From NCBI RefSeq assembly GCF_001667265.1, contig NZ_LZHW01000013.1, forward strand, positions 62,001 through 126,000: 64,000 nt of DNA. Reading direction: 5' to 3'. The DNA is from Mycobacterium sp. ACS4331. GTDB lineage: Bacteria; Actinomycetota; Actinomycetes; Mycobacteriales; Mycobacteriaceae. The notes beneath the pieces are model-generated. The model was not told where the DNA came from. It saw only the letters and a program-made list of their open reading frames with translations, and ran no database searches. The translations under genes and the position numbers were made by a program. Shown here one piece after another: positions 17,075-28,552 of the stretch; positions within the stretch are counted from its first letter, which is position 1, and each line of letters starts with the position of its first letter.

Positions 17075-18306
17075 GATGCCGCTTTCTCGTAGAGGTCGTA
17101 AGGGTCGAGGAGATCGGTGCCGATGGCTCCGGACAGCCAGCTCGCGCTGTACTCCGAGTCGTCGACGGCGTGGCCGACGTGGGCGTCGGCGTCGAGGTTG
17201 GAGCGGAAGATCCCGGCCGCCGACGCCGGCAGGAAGTCCTCGTAGACAACGGGTTCGGTGGGATTCCCGCCGCGGTAGTACGCCAGCCCCTGCGCGGCGA
17301 ACTCCGCATCGGTGGCGGGGAAGTGCTGGTGCCACACCGCGGCCGGGTCTGGTGCGGACATCGCCAGGTCGTAGTGTCGGCGTCCCTTGCGCGTGAGCGC
17401 CACGCCCCGCGCCTCCACCTCGCCGAACCGCACCCGCAGGCTGCCCTCGCTCACGCGGGCGTGCTCGTCGACGAACAGGCGTGGTTCGGCCAGCGCGCGA
17501 AACGACGTCTGGCGCAACAGAACAGCGGGACCGTGCACGCGTGGCGGACCCTGGATCGCGTCGATCATCGTGATTCCGCGACTGCTCATCCGGCGGTACA
17601 GCTCGTCGATGTCCAGCACCCGCGGTGTGAGGTGGTTGATGTGCGTCGTGGTCACACCCGCGATGTCGGCCGCGACGGCCGAGACCCGCGACAGTTCGTC
17701 ATACCAGGCCCGGTCGATCGGCTCGCGGGACAGTGCGAACGCCGCGACGGCGCGTGCCACGAACTCCTGGGCGGCCTCAGGGGCGCAACCCCCATCGGCG
17801 GCGATGGTCCGGGCCGTGGCGATCAGTTCCGGGTCGAAGAGCGCCCGAGTGCTCAGGAACCGCTCCACGCGGGTGCGCAGGTCGGCGCTGAAGAACCGCG
17901 CGTCGGCGGTCGCCAGCATCGAGGTGAAGACCCGGAAGGGGTTGCGGGCCAACTCGTCTGAGTCCACCGGCCGGAATGCCGTGGAGACCACGGGAACCGG
18001 CGCGGCGGCCGTGCGCAGGTCGTAGTAGCCGACGGGGTGCATCCCGAAGGCGGAGAACAGCGCGGCGACCTGGGCGAGCTCATGTGGCGTCCCGACCCGG
18101 ATGGCGCCGTGCCGCTCGGCCGTGACGCGGTCCAGCGAACCCAGCCGCTGGTCGTCCGGGTGGGCGGCGACATGAGCGGCGTTGACCTCGGCGCTGACCT
18201 GCACGAGCGTGGTGTAGGCGGGCACCTCGGTGCCGTACATGTGTGACAGCGCCGCGGCGAACATGGCCCGGAGCCGCCAGCAGGGGATGTGCTGCGAGGC
18301 GTTCAT
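17071..18306 (-). CDS. hglS: 2-oxoadipate dioxygenase/decarboxylase (HglS, DUF1338)
   Basis: A 411-residue DUF1338 protein. This family includes Pseudomonas putida HglS, which converts 2-oxoadipate to 2-hydroxyglutarate with a non-haem metal. The metal triad is visible: His66 in ERHGAIRVGT, His225 in INHLTPRVLD, and Glu296 in FGEVEARGVALTRKG. M. tuberculosis has a homologue (Rv3292) in the same place. Placement between lrpA/lat and pcd suggests it completes lysine catabolism after transamination of aminoadipate (inference; the aminoadipate transaminase is not in the window). It is divergent from lrpA, only 30 bp away, so their promoters overlap. Confidence 0.85.
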   Translation of the reverse strand: MNASQHIPCWRLRAMFAAALSHMYGTEVPAYTTLVQVSAEVNAAHVAAHPDDQRLGSLDRVTAERHGAIRVGTPHELAQVAALFSAFGMHPVGYYDLRTAAAPVPVVSTAFRPVDSDELARNPFRVFTSMLATADARFFSADLRTRVERFLSTRALFDPELIATARTIAADGGCAPEAAQEFVARAVAAFALSREPIDRAWYDELSRVSAVAADIAGVTTTHINHLTPRVLDIDELYRRMSSRGITMIDAIQGPPRVHGPAVLLRQTSFRALAEPRLFVDEHARVSEGSLRVRFGEVEARGVALTRKGRRHYDLAMSAPDPAAVWHQHFPATDAEFAAQGLAYYRGGNPTEPVVYEDFLPASAAGIFRSNLDADAHVGHAVDDSEYSASWLSGAIGTDLLDPYDLYEKAAS

Positions 18307-18324
18307 GTCAGCGCGCTCCTGCGA

Positions 18325-18330
18325 TAGTCT
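18325..18330 (+). promoter_or_regulatory. -10 box of lrpA (leaderless)
   Basis: TAGTCT lies 6 nt before the lrpA ATG at 18337, inside the 30-bp hglS/lrpA divergent gap. Transcription would start at the initiation codon. Confidence 0.5.
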
Positions 18331-18336
18331 CCGCCC

Positions 18337-18792
18337 ATGGTCGCCGACGAGCTCGATGACATCGACCGGACCCTGCTTCGTGAACTGGTGGCCGATGGGC
18401 GCGCGACGCTGGCGCATCTCGCGTCGACCGCGGGCCTGTCGGTCTCGGCGGTGCAGTCGCGGGTGCGCAGGCTCGAGGCCCGCGGCGTGATCTCCGGGTA
18501 TGCCGCACGCGTCGCGCCTGAGGCGGTCGGCCAGCAGTTGTCGGCCTTCGTCGCGATCACGCCGCTGGACCCCTCTGAACCCGATGATGCGCCGGCACGG
18601 CTGGAGCACCTCCATGAGATCGAGTCGTGCCACTCGGTGGCCGGTGAGGACAGTTACGTGCTGCTCGTCCACGTCGAGTCGGCGCGGGCGCTCGAGGGTC
18701 TGCTTCAGCGGATCCGCACCGCGGCCAACGTCAAGACGCGCAGCACGATCATCTTACAGAATTTCTACAGCGATAGGCGATTCGTACCGTAA
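18337..18792 (+). CDS. lrpA: Lrp/AsnC-family regulator LrpA
   Basis: 151 residues: an N-terminal helix-turn-helix (LDDIDRTLLRELVADGRATL ... VSAVQSRVRRLEARGVISGY) and a C-terminal RAM/AsnC ligand-binding domain. The orthologue is Rv3291c, a feast/famine regulator beside lat that responds to amino acids, including lysine, and in M. tuberculosis is linked to persistence. It lies between the divergent hglS-pcd unit and lat, so control of the lysine genes and autoregulation are likely. Full length for the family. Confidence 0.92.
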   Translation: MVADELDDIDRTLLRELVADGRATLAHLASTAGLSVSAVQSRVRRLEARGVISGYAARVAPEAVGQQLSAFVAITPLDPSEPDDAPARLEHLHEIESCHSVAGEDSYVLLVHVESARALEGLLQRIRTAANVKTRSTIILQNFYSDRRFVP

Positions 18793-18831
18793 TTTATCCT
18801 GTCAGATGGCGCATGGGGAGAATATCTCCGA

Positions 18832-18837
18832 TAGCAT
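18832..18837 (+). promoter_or_regulatory. -10 box of lat (leaderless)
   Basis: TAGCAT lies 6 nt before the lat ATG at 18844. The 51-bp lrpA-lat gap is AT-richer than its surroundings and is a likely LrpA target. Confidence 0.5.
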
Positions 18838-18843
18838 GGCCGC

Positions 18844-20211
<1,368 letters not shown>

Positions 20212-20220
<9 letters not shown>

Positions 20221-20787
20221 GGTGAGCCTGCGGATCGTGTGGTGCAGATACGGCAGATCCGGGCCGCCGACGAGCACGCAGCCGTGAAGGTCGGCCAACT
20301 TCTGCGCGGCCGGGGTGAACGGCTGATTCGAGACCACCATGGTGGCGGCGCAGTCCTGCATCGGGGCGCCGGCCACCACCTCCTGCACGGCGCCCGGGCC
20401 GACGGGGCGGGACTGCCGTTTGCATTGCACAGCAACCCGATTGGGGCGGCGGCCGACGATCAGATCGACGCCCCAGTCACCCGTGAGCGGCGTCATGATG
20501 ACGGGGACACCGCAGCCCCGGGCGACCCGCGCCACGTAGTCCTCGAACTCCAGGCCAGACATCGACTCCGCAGGACGTTCTCGCCGACCGGGTGTCCGCA
20601 GACCCGCCACTGCCCCGCTGACGAACCGCGGCAGCGCCATCGCGACCAGAGGGACCGCGACGGTCACGACGAGCGCGACCCACGACCGGGCGCCGGTGAG
20701 AAGGGCGGCCAGCCCCGCGGCGACGGCCAACGCCGCATACACCCTGACCCGCAACACGCACCGGATCGTAGGCCGCTGCTCCGACAT
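20212..20787 (-). CDS. Membrane-anchored Mrr-type restriction endonuclease-like protein
   Basis: 191 residues: two N-terminal membrane helices (about 17-31 and 37-54) followed by a cytoplasmic Mrr_cat-like domain. The PD-(D/E)xK core is visible: E82 in GLEFEDYV, D108 in GDWGVDLIV, and Q121-x-K123 in VAVQCKR. Mrr-type domains cleave DNA, often methylated or foreign; membrane-tethered versions occur widely in actinobacteria with no defined role. It is a single-gene unit convergent with lat and back-to-back with the TIGR03085 gene (37 bp gap). ATG 20787 is the first start that avoids the divergent gene. Confidence 0.75.
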
Positions 20788-20824
20788 CCGATCGGGCGCC
20801 GGCGGGCTGTGGTTGCATGGAGTC

Positions 20825-21448
20825 ATGACGGTGGCCCAGTCCGAACGTGCCCGGCTCGTCGAAACGCTGCGCTCGGTGGGGCCGGACGCCCCCACCCTCT
20901 GCGAGGGGTGGACCGCCCGCGACCTCACGGCGCATCTGGTGCTGAGAGAACACCGTCTCGACGCCGCGCCCGGCATCGCGCTCGCGCCGTTTGCGGGGTA
21001 CACCGCCAAGGTTCAGGACCGCATCGCGGCCACGACCGAGTGGGATCGGCTCGTCGAGCAGGTGGCGTCCGGGCCGCCCCTGTTCTCACCGTTCAAGCTG
21101 CTGGATTCGGTGGTCAACGTGGTCGAGATGTTCGTCCACCACGAGGACGTCCGGCGTGCTCAGCCGGGGTGGCAGCCCCGGGATCTCGACACGGCCACCG
21201 AGTCGGCGCTGCGACGACAGGTGCCCAGGCTGTCTCGTCTGGCCCTGTCGAAGGTTCCCGCTCGGCTGACCCTGCGCGCCTCTGACGGCGAGAGGCTGGC
21301 CCGGGTGGGTTCGGGGCCCGAGGTGACGGTCACCGGTGCGCCGGCGGAGTTGCTGGTCTGGCTGTTCGGCAGGGACGAAGCCCGGGTGGAGTTCGAGGGC
21401 GACGCAGCCGCGGTGGATGCCGTGCGCACCGCCAAGCGGGGGTTGTGA
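20825..21448 (+). CDS. TIGR03085 family DinB/maleylpyruvate-isomerase-like protein
   Basis: 207 residues matching the actinobacterial TIGR03085 family: an N-terminal DinB/MDMPI-like helical bundle (TLCEGWTARDLTAHLVLREHR) with putative metal-binding His residues (AHL, HHED), and a C-terminal sterol-carrier-like segment (VTVTGAPAELLVWLFGR). Related proteins are mycothiol-dependent isomerases or transferases, but the substrate here is unknown. ATG 20825 is supported by the N-terminus SERARLVETLRSVGPDAPTL, typical of the family. Confidence 0.75.
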   Translation: MTVAQSERARLVETLRSVGPDAPTLCEGWTARDLTAHLVLREHRLDAAPGIALAPFAGYTAKVQDRIAATTEWDRLVEQVASGPPLFSPFKLLDSVVNVVEMFVHHEDVRRAQPGWQPRDLDTATESALRRQVPRLSRLALSKVPARLTLRASDGERLARVGSGPEVTVTGAPAELLVWLFGRDEARVEFEGDAAAVDAVRTAKRGL

Positions 21449-21458
21449 CGTCGGCGAC

Positions 21459-21483
21459 GTTTATGTGCGTGCCTGCTCGGGAA
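21459..21483 (+). promoter_or_regulatory. SigF-type promoter upstream of small membrane protein gene
   Basis: GTTT (21459-21462), 16 nt, then GGGAA (21479-21483) resembles the mycobacterial SigF consensus GTTT-N15-17-GGGTA with one mismatch. It lies about 30 bp before the gene at 21514. Confidence 0.55.
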
Positions 21484-21513
21484 TCCGCCAACACCTGAGA
21501 AAAGGTGAGGACA

Positions 21514-21912
21514 ATGGATGCTATGCGCAGGACAGAGCAGGGCTGGCGCAGCGACAATCTGGGCAGGGAGGACCATGAGGTCCGGTCCGCCATCAGGTTC
21601 GCCGTCGTCGCGGCCCTTGCGGGCGTCGCTCTCCTGATCATCGCGGCCCTGTGGGCCAGCACATGCAACGGCCCGGCGGCCGACGTCGACACCGTGGCCT
21701 GCGGAGCCACGCAGCGGACGCTGCTCGGGCTGCTCGCACCGGCCATCCTGTTCGGTTCTGCGGTGTGGGCGTTTGTGCGCACCTACCGGGTCTGGCGTGC
21801 CGAGGGCACGTGGTGGGGCTGGCAGGGCGCGGGCTGGTTCCTGATGATGGTCATGCTGCTGACCCTGACCATGGGGCTCCCGCCGATCGCCGGTCCTGCC
21901 CTCGGAGGCTGA
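21514..21912 (+). CDS. Small membrane protein of the sigF locus
   Basis: 132 residues with three hydrophobic helices (about 28-48, 69-90, 106-124). It sits in the position of Rv3289c, just upstream of rsbW-sigF in M. tuberculosis, and is probably its homologue by size and topology; it is not UsfY-like in sequence. A SigF-type promoter precedes it, so it likely belongs to the SigF regulon. Start options are ATG 21514 and 21523; I keep the first. Function unknown. Confidence 0.65.
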   Translation: MDAMRRTEQGWRSDNLGREDHEVRSAIRFAVVAALAGVALLIIAALWASTCNGPAADVDTVACGATQRTLLGLLAPAILFGSAVWAFVRTYRVWRAEGTWWGWQGAGWFLMMVMLLTLTMGLPPIAGPALGG

Positions 21913-21946
21913 GCGCGAAGGTGTGAGCGAGACCGCGGAATTCGGC

Positions 21947-21972
21947 GTTTGGCCTCCCATGAATCCGGGGTA
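21947..21972 (+). promoter_or_regulatory. SigF promoter of rsbW-sigF operon
   Basis: GTTT (21947-21950), 17 nt, GGGTA (21968-21972): an excellent match to the SigF consensus. It corresponds to the autoregulated usfX/rsbW promoter known in mycobacteria. The leader to the ATG at 22101 would be about 120 nt. Confidence 0.85.
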
Positions 21973-22100
21973 TGTGATGCGACGATGACACGCGCACCCA
22001 ACACCCACTCAGATGCCCGCCAAAACCCGAGGTCACAGGTATGGCCGGCGGGTCCAGTGCCTGGGGTAGCCTCAACCCGACACCGCCGGGAGGCCAGCAC

Positions 22101-22553
22101 ATGACGAATGCCGAAGGCGCCGAGGCGCGCATCGACACCCGCTCCGCTCGCAGTGCGAGCGCCATCGAAGTGCGGGTCGCCGCCCAGCTGGAGAACCTCG
22201 CGGCCGTGCGCACAGTGATCGGTGCGATGGGCACGTTCGAGGACCTCGACCTCGATGCCGTCGCCGATCTGCGGCTGGCCGTCGACGAGGCATGCACGCG
22301 TCTCATCAGGTCGGCGGGCCCCGGCGCGACTCTGGTTCTGGTCATCGACCCCCTGCCCGACGAGGTGGTGGTGGAGGTGTCCACCGTGACACTCAACGTC
22401 GAGGAGATCCTCACCCCGGGCAGCTTCAGCTGGCATGTGCTGACCTCGCTGACCGACGACGTGCGCACCTTCACCGACGGCAGTCCGGTCAATGGGACCG
22501 AGCAGGTGTTCGGCATCGCGTTGACCACGAGAAGAGTGAGCCCGGGCAGGTGA
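22101..22553 (+). CDS. rsbW: Anti-sigma F factor RsbW (UsfX)
   Basis: A 150-residue GHKL-ATPase-type anti-sigma factor that binds and silences SigF. The core segments are recognisable (LRLAVDEACTRLI, LVIDPLPDEVVVEV), though the N-box Asn of Bacillus RsbW is replaced (DEACTRLI), as in other mycobacterial UsfX proteins. It is controlled by anti-anti-sigma proteins (RsfA/RsfB type) encoded elsewhere. ATG 22101 matches the usual length, and the stop overlaps sigF by 4 nt (GTGA), ensuring balanced synthesis. Confidence 0.9.
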   Translation: MTNAEGAEARIDTRSARSASAIEVRVAAQLENLAAVRTVIGAMGTFEDLDLDAVADLRLAVDEACTRLIRSAGPGATLVLVIDPLPDEVVVEVSTVTLNVEEILTPGSFSWHVLTSLTDDVRTFTDGSPVNGTEQVFGIALTTRRVSPGR

Positions 22554-23341
22554 GCCCAGCCGCATCCCGCGGATCGTCTTCACGATCGACCTCTGAATAT
22601 GCCGATGTGCCCGACATGTTCCGGGAGTTGGCGAAGCTGAAGGCCGATTCCGCGAAGTTTCAGCGTCAGCGCGACAGCATCGTCGAACGCTGTCTGCCCC
22701 TGGCCGACCACATCGCCCGGCGGTTCGATGGCCGCGGCGAGCCCCGCGACGACTTGGTGCAGGTCGCCCGAGTGGGTCTGGTGAACGCCGTCATCCGCTT
22801 CGATGTCGACGCCGGGTCGGACTTCGTGTCGTTCGCGGTGCCGACGATCATGGGCGAGGTCCGGCGCCACTTCCGGGACAACAGCTGGTCGGTCAAGGTC
22901 CCGCGCCGGCTCAAGGAACTCCACCTGCGACTCGGCAGCGCCACCGCGGAACTGTCTCAGCGGCTGGGCCGTGCCCCCACCGCCAGCGAACTCGCCGCGG
23001 AACTGGAGATGGACCGCGACGAGGTGGTCGAGGGTCTGGTCGCGGGCAGTTCGTACAACACCCTGTCCATCGACAGTGGTGGTGGCGGAGGCGATGAGGA
23101 CGCCCCGGCGATCGCGGACAGTCTCGGCGACGTCGATCTGGCGCTCGATCAGATCGAGAACCGGGAGGCGCTGCGGCCGTTGCTGGAATCCCTGCCCGAA
23201 CGCGAGCGCACGGTCGTGGTGCTGAGGTTCTTCGAATCGATGACCCAGACCCAGATCGCCGAACGGGTGGGCGTCTCCCAGATGCACGTCTCGCGGTTGC
23301 TGGCCCGCGCGTTGGCTCGGCTTCGTGAGCAGTTGGAGTGA
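22550..23341 (+). CDS. sigF: Alternative sigma factor SigF
   Basis: 263 residues, a group 3 sigma factor of the SigB/SigF stress family (about 261 in M. tuberculosis, Rv3286c). Region 2 is visible (IARRFDGRGEPRDDLVQVAR ... NAVIRFD), then region 3 (VKVPRRLKEL) and region 4 (LPERERTVVVLRFFESMTQT plus the HTH SQMHVSRLLARAL). It governs stationary-phase and stress genes and is transcribed from its own promoter at 21947. The stop overlaps the next gene's GTG, so the MobA-like gene shares its message. Confidence 0.95.
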   Translation: MSPAASRGSSSRSTSEYADVPDMFRELAKLKADSAKFQRQRDSIVERCLPLADHIARRFDGRGEPRDDLVQVARVGLVNAVIRFDVDAGSDFVSFAVPTIMGEVRRHFRDNSWSVKVPRRLKELHLRLGSATAELSQRLGRAPTASELAAELEMDRDEVVEGLVAGSSYNTLSIDSGGGGGDEDAPAIADSLGDVDLALDQIENREALRPLLESLPERERTVVVLRFFESMTQTQIAERVGVSQMHVSRLLARALARLREQLE

Positions 23342-23871
23342 GTCGGGTCGCCGGCGTACTGCTGGCCGCGGGCGCGGGAACACGCTACGGCATGCCGAAA
23401 GTGCTTGCGGAAAACGGTGATTGGCTCCAGCGGGCGGTGCGTGCGTTGGCTCGTGGTGGCTGTGATGACGTGATCGTGGTGCTGGGCGCCGCCGAGGTCG
23501 ACGTCCCCGCCCCGGCGCGCGCCGTCACTGCGGCAGACTGGGCGGACGGCATGAGCGCCTCGGTGCGCGCCGGGCTTCGCGCGGCCGATGGGGCGGACGT
23601 CGCGGTGCTGCACGTCATCGACACACCGGATGTCGGTGCCGACGTCGTCGCCCGGGTGCTGCGGGCCGGCCAGGGTGAGTCCGGGTTGGCTCGCGCTGTG
23701 TTCGGCGGGCGCCCAGGACATCCCGTGGTGATCGCGGCGCGGCACTGGCCCGCGGTGTGCGGGAGTCTGCACGGTGACCACGGTGCTCGCGACTTCCTCA
23801 GGGCGCGTGGCGATGTCGTCGAAGTCGGATGCGACGACATCGCCACGGGTCAAGACATCGACGAACGGTAG
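23338..23871 (+). CDS. MobA-like nucleotidyltransferase, cotranscribed with sigF
   Basis: A 177-residue NTP transferase of the MobA/MocA fold. The signature LLAAGAGTRYGMPK at the N-terminus binds the nucleotide, and ADWADGMSASVRAGL and GHPVVIAARHW are typical of molybdenum-cofactor cytidylyl/guanylyltransferase relatives. GTG 23338 overlaps the sigF TGA. No molybdenum enzyme is nearby, so the exact substrate (MPT, or a sugar or lactate phosphate) is open. It is convergent with mdh, whose stop codon directly abuts this one. Likely induced with the SigF operon. Confidence 0.75.
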   Translation: MSRVAGVLLAAGAGTRYGMPKVLAENGDWLQRAVRALARGGCDDVIVVLGAAEVDVPAPARAVTAADWADGMSASVRAGLRAADGADVAVLHVIDTPDVGADVVARVLRAGQGESGLARAVFGGRPGHPVVIAARHWPAVCGSLHGDHGARDFLRARGDVVEVGCDDIATGQDIDER

Positions 23872-24867
23872 TCAGGTCGGCAGCAGACCAAGCGCGGCCA
23901 CGGCGTCACGTTCGGAGCGCAGTTCGGCAACCGAGGCGTCGATGCGCGCCCGTGAGAACGCGTTGATGTCAAGGCCTTCCACGATTTCCCACTGCCCGTT
24001 GACCGACCGGCACGGAAACGAGCACACCAGGCCTTCATCGACGCCGTAGGCGCCCGGCGATGGCAGTGCGACCGACGTCCAGTCACCGTCGGGTGTGCCG
24101 TGCACCCAGTCGTCGACGTGGTCGATGGCGCCGTTCGCCGCCGACGCCGCCGAACTGGCGCCGCGGGCCTCGATGATCGCGGTGCCGCGGCGTGCCACGG
24201 TGGGGATGAAGTCGTCGGTGAGCCAATGGGTGTCGGCCGCGTAGTCGGCCCCCGAGCGGCCCGCGACGATGGCGTGGAACAGGTCCGGGTACTGCGTGGG
24301 GGAGTGATTGCCCCAGATGGTCATCCGCGAGATCTCGGTGACCGGTTCACCGGTGTGCCGGGCCAGGGCCGCCACCGCCCGGTTGTGATCCAGCCGGGTC
24401 AGCGCGGTGAACCGCTGCGCCGGGATGTCGGGTGCGTGCGCGGCCGCCACCAGGGCGTTGGTGTTGGCCGGGTTGCCCACCACCAGCACCCGCACGCCGG
24501 ATGCGGCGCCGGCGTTGAGCGCATCCCCCGCGGCGGCGAAGATCCGTGCGTTGGCGCTGAGCAGATCGGCCCGCTCCATTCCCTTGCTGCGTGGTTTGGC
24601 GCCGATCAGCAGCGCGATGTCGACCCCGTCGAAGGCCCGGCGCGGGTCGTCGTGGATCTCGGTCCCGGCCAGGAGGGGGAAGGCGCCGTCGTCGAGTTCC
24701 ATCACGACGCCCTCGGCGGCGCGCACCGCCGACGGGAGTTCGAGCAGGCGCAGCAGGACGGGGGTGTCATGGCCCAACATGGCGCCCGCGGCGATCCGGA
24801 ACAGCGCCGCGTAGCCGATCTGACCGGCGGCGCCTGTGACGGTGACGATGTGCGGTCGTTGCGGCAT
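23872..24867 (-). CDS. mdh: Malate dehydrogenase
   Basis: A 331-residue NAD-dependent malate dehydrogenase of the cytosolic type (M. tuberculosis Rv1240, 329 residues). Rossmann motif [18 protein letters not shown], the substrate-binding and catalytic residues LTRLDHNRA, and the catalytic His in WGNHSP are all present. The upstream TAAGCT box, about 7 nt before ATG 24867 on the minus strand, suggests a leaderless mRNA. In M. tuberculosis mdh is far from sigF, so this neighbourhood differs. Confidence 0.93.
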   Translation of the reverse strand: MPQRPHIVTVTGAAGQIGYAALFRIAAGAMLGHDTPVLLRLLELPSAVRAAEGVVMELDDGAFPLLAGTEIHDDPRRAFDGVDIALLIGAKPRSKGMERADLLSANARIFAAAGDALNAGAASGVRVLVVGNPANTNALVAAAHAPDIPAQRFTALTRLDHNRAVAALARHTGEPVTEISRMTIWGNHSPTQYPDLFHAIVAGRSGADYAADTHWLTDDFIPTVARRGTAIIEARGASSAASAANGAIDHVDDWVHGTPDGDWTSVALPSPGAYGVDEGLVCSFPCRSVNGQWEIVEGLDINAFSRARIDASVAELRSERDAVAALGLLPT

Positions 24868-24872
24868 GGGGG

Positions 24873-25193
24873 TCAGCTTATGCCGAGCGCACCGGCGAAT
24901 CGCCCCACGGCCTGTGTCGCGGTGTCGGCGACCCCATCGTGTCCGGGGCGCGCCCGCAGGACGATCTCGCCGGTGTGGACGTCGAGCGCGGCCTCGGCGA
25001 GCATCTCTCCGGTGGTCGGCTCGCACACGGCCCAGGTGTATCGAGAGTCCTCCGACCAGTGCCGTTCGGACTGCGCGACGTAGTCCGGGTCCGTGATTCC
25101 GATCTCGGCCAGTGCCGGTCGGTCATCCATGCGATCGTCGGCGCGCAGTGCTCGCAGATACCAAGCGCCGGCATTGATCTCGACGGGATCCAT
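24873..25193 (-). CDS. Small conserved hypothetical protein, GNAT-adjacent type
   Basis: 106 soluble residues of mixed alpha/beta character ([20 protein letters not shown] ... [16 protein letters not shown]). The opening resembles the first strand and helix of GNAT acetyltransferases (YLRALRADD), but the acetyl-CoA loop (Q/RxxGxG/A) is not visible and the protein is shorter than the family. It may be a truncated or divergent relative. It ends 5 bp before the mdh ATG on the same strand. Confidence 0.5.
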   Translation of the reverse strand: MDPVEINAGAWYLRALRADDRMDDRPALAEIGITDPDYVAQSERHWSEDSRYTWAVCEPTTGEMLAEAALDVHTGEIVLRARPGHDGVADTATQAVGRFAGALGIS

Positions 25194-25268
25194 GGACGAC
25201 AGCGTCTCATGCGGATTCGAGTCGTATCGTCACTGGGGCGGGGCGCTTTTCCGTGAGGGGGGACTGGC

Positions 25269-25994
25269 ATGAAGATCACGGTGCTCGGGGCCAGCGGCCT
25301 CATCGGCGGCAGCGTCGTCGACATCCTGAAGGGAAGCGGCCACGAGGTCGTCGCGGCCTCCCGGAACACCGGTGCCGACGTGCTCACCGGGGCGGGTCTG
25401 GCCGACGCCCTGGCCGGCGCCGACGTGCTCGTCGACGTCACCAACTCACCGTCCTTCGCCGACGACGCGGTGCTGGACTTCTTCACCAGGTCGTCGCGCA
25501 ACCTCGTGGCCACCGCGTCGGACCAGGGCGTCGGGCACTACGTCGCGCTGTCCATCGTGGGATGCGATGGCCTGCCGGACAGCGGCTACATGCGCGCGAA
25601 AGTGGCACAGGAGCGCATCATCACCGGATCGGGGCTGCCGTACACCATCGTGCGGGCCACTCAGTTCCAGGAGTTCGCCGAGGCGATCGTCGCGGAGATG
25701 ACGATCGACGGTGAGGTTCGGGCGCCGGACGCCCTGATTCAGCCGATCGCCGCGGCCGCCGTGGCGGCCGCGGTGGCCCGGGCTGCGCAGGACAGCCCCC
25801 GCAACGGCGTGGTCGACATCGGGGGCCCGGACACGATGAGCTTTGCGGATCTGGCCCGGGTCGTGCTGGCCCGTCAGCACGCGGACACGCCCGTGACGGT
25901 CAGCGCCGAGGCCCGGTACTTCGGCACCACGCTGCAGGAGCGGAGCCTGGTCACCGGCAACGGCGCGGAGCTCGGCACGACCCGGTTCCAATGA
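25269..25994 (+). CDS. NAD(P)-binding NmrA-like/atypical SDR protein
   Basis: 241 residues: an N-terminal Rossmann nucleotide-binding motif (ITVLGASGLIGGSVV), then YVALSIVGCD and GYMRAKVAQERI, and PYTIVRATQFQEF, a layout typical of the SDR_a5/NmrA-like atypical reductases that use NAD(P)H or sense redox. There is no classical catalytic YxxxK, so it may be a sensor or a reductase with a different mechanism. ATG 25269 has a GGGGGGA purine run upstream. It ends at a strong hairpin facing accA3. Confidence 0.75.
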   Translation: MKITVLGASGLIGGSVVDILKGSGHEVVAASRNTGADVLTGAGLADALAGADVLVDVTNSPSFADDAVLDFFTRSSRNLVATASDQGVGHYVALSIVGCDGLPDSGYMRAKVAQERIITGSGLPYTIVRATQFQEFAEAIVAEMTIDGEVRAPDALIQPIAAAAVAAAVARAAQDSPRNGVVDIGGPDTMSFADLARVVLARQHADTPVTVSAEARYFGTTLQERSLVTGNGAELGTTRFQ

Positions 25995-26030
25995 CTGAGC
26001 CGCCCAGGGCGGACCCTGGGCGGCTCAGTC
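25993..26030. terminator. Bidirectional hairpin terminator
   Basis: Perfect 17-bp arms (25993-26009 and 26014-26030) with a CGGA tetraloop separate the convergent SDR gene and accA3. No U-tract follows. Confidence 0.85.
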
Positions 26031-26049
26031 GCGGTGTTCGGTGGTGCCG

Positions 26050-27855
<1,806 letters not shown>

Positions 27856-28135
27856 CTACTGTGACTCAACGATTAGGGCCTGGCCGCCCACATGTCTAAG
27901 AAACGTCTTTAAGAATCTATCTGGGGCAGTTTAAGCGCCGCGAATCGTGTCCGGTGAGGCGGTGCCGGTTACTGGTGAGTAGGTTTCTTCAGCGGCCGGT
28001 CGGTTCGGCGCGATTTCGGTGCCGCCATGGTCCTGAGCACCGGTGTCGCGCTTCTCGCCGCGGACCCGCCACCGACTCGGTTGTGGCGCAGAACACACCG
28101 ACGCGCCAGTGTCGCGCCACGTCCGGATGGGCGGA

Positions 28136-28552
28136 TCAGGCCTCGCGCAGCCGGCGTTTGATGCGGGTCAGCATGGCCGACATTCCCCGCAGCCGCAGCG
28201 GGCTGATCAGCTTCGCCAGGCCGAGATCGGTGTAGAAGTCGTCGGGCACGGCCAGGATCTCGTCCTTGGAGTGCCCGTCGAGTCCGGTGGCGAGGATCGA
28301 GGCGAAGCCACGTGTCGTCGGCGCCTCGGGGGGCGCGCTGAAATACAGCCTGACGCGTGCGGGATCGCTGGCGTCGACATGCAGGAACAGCGGCGACTGG
28401 CATTCCGGGACCGGCTCCATGGCGGCCTCTTCGAGGTCGGCGGGCAGCGCGGGGAGCTCCTGCGCGAACTCGAGCAGCAGTTGCAGCTTGTCCTGGCCGT
28501 CGACCTCGGCGAAGTCGGAGACGACCTCGGCCAGGGCGGCAGGCATGCTCAT
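28136..28552 (-). CDS. SufE-like Fe-S/sulfur-transfer protein
   Basis: 138 residues of the SufE family, which accepts persulfide sulfur from cysteine desulfurases. The acceptor Cys is C51 in VPECQSP, and the C-terminal [18 protein letters not shown] ... SPLRLRGM is characteristic. The orthologue is Rv3284. It starts within the sseA stop (ATGA overlap), coupling it to a rhodanese, so this SufE may pass sulfur to or from SseA rather than SufS (inference). Confidence 0.88.
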   Translation of the reverse strand: MSMPAALAEVVSDFAEVDGQDKLQLLLEFAQELPALPADLEEAAMEPVPECQSPLFLHVDASDPARVRLYFSAPPEAPTTRGFASILATGLDGHSKDEILAVPDDFYTDLGLAKLISPLRLRGMSAMLTRIKRRLREA

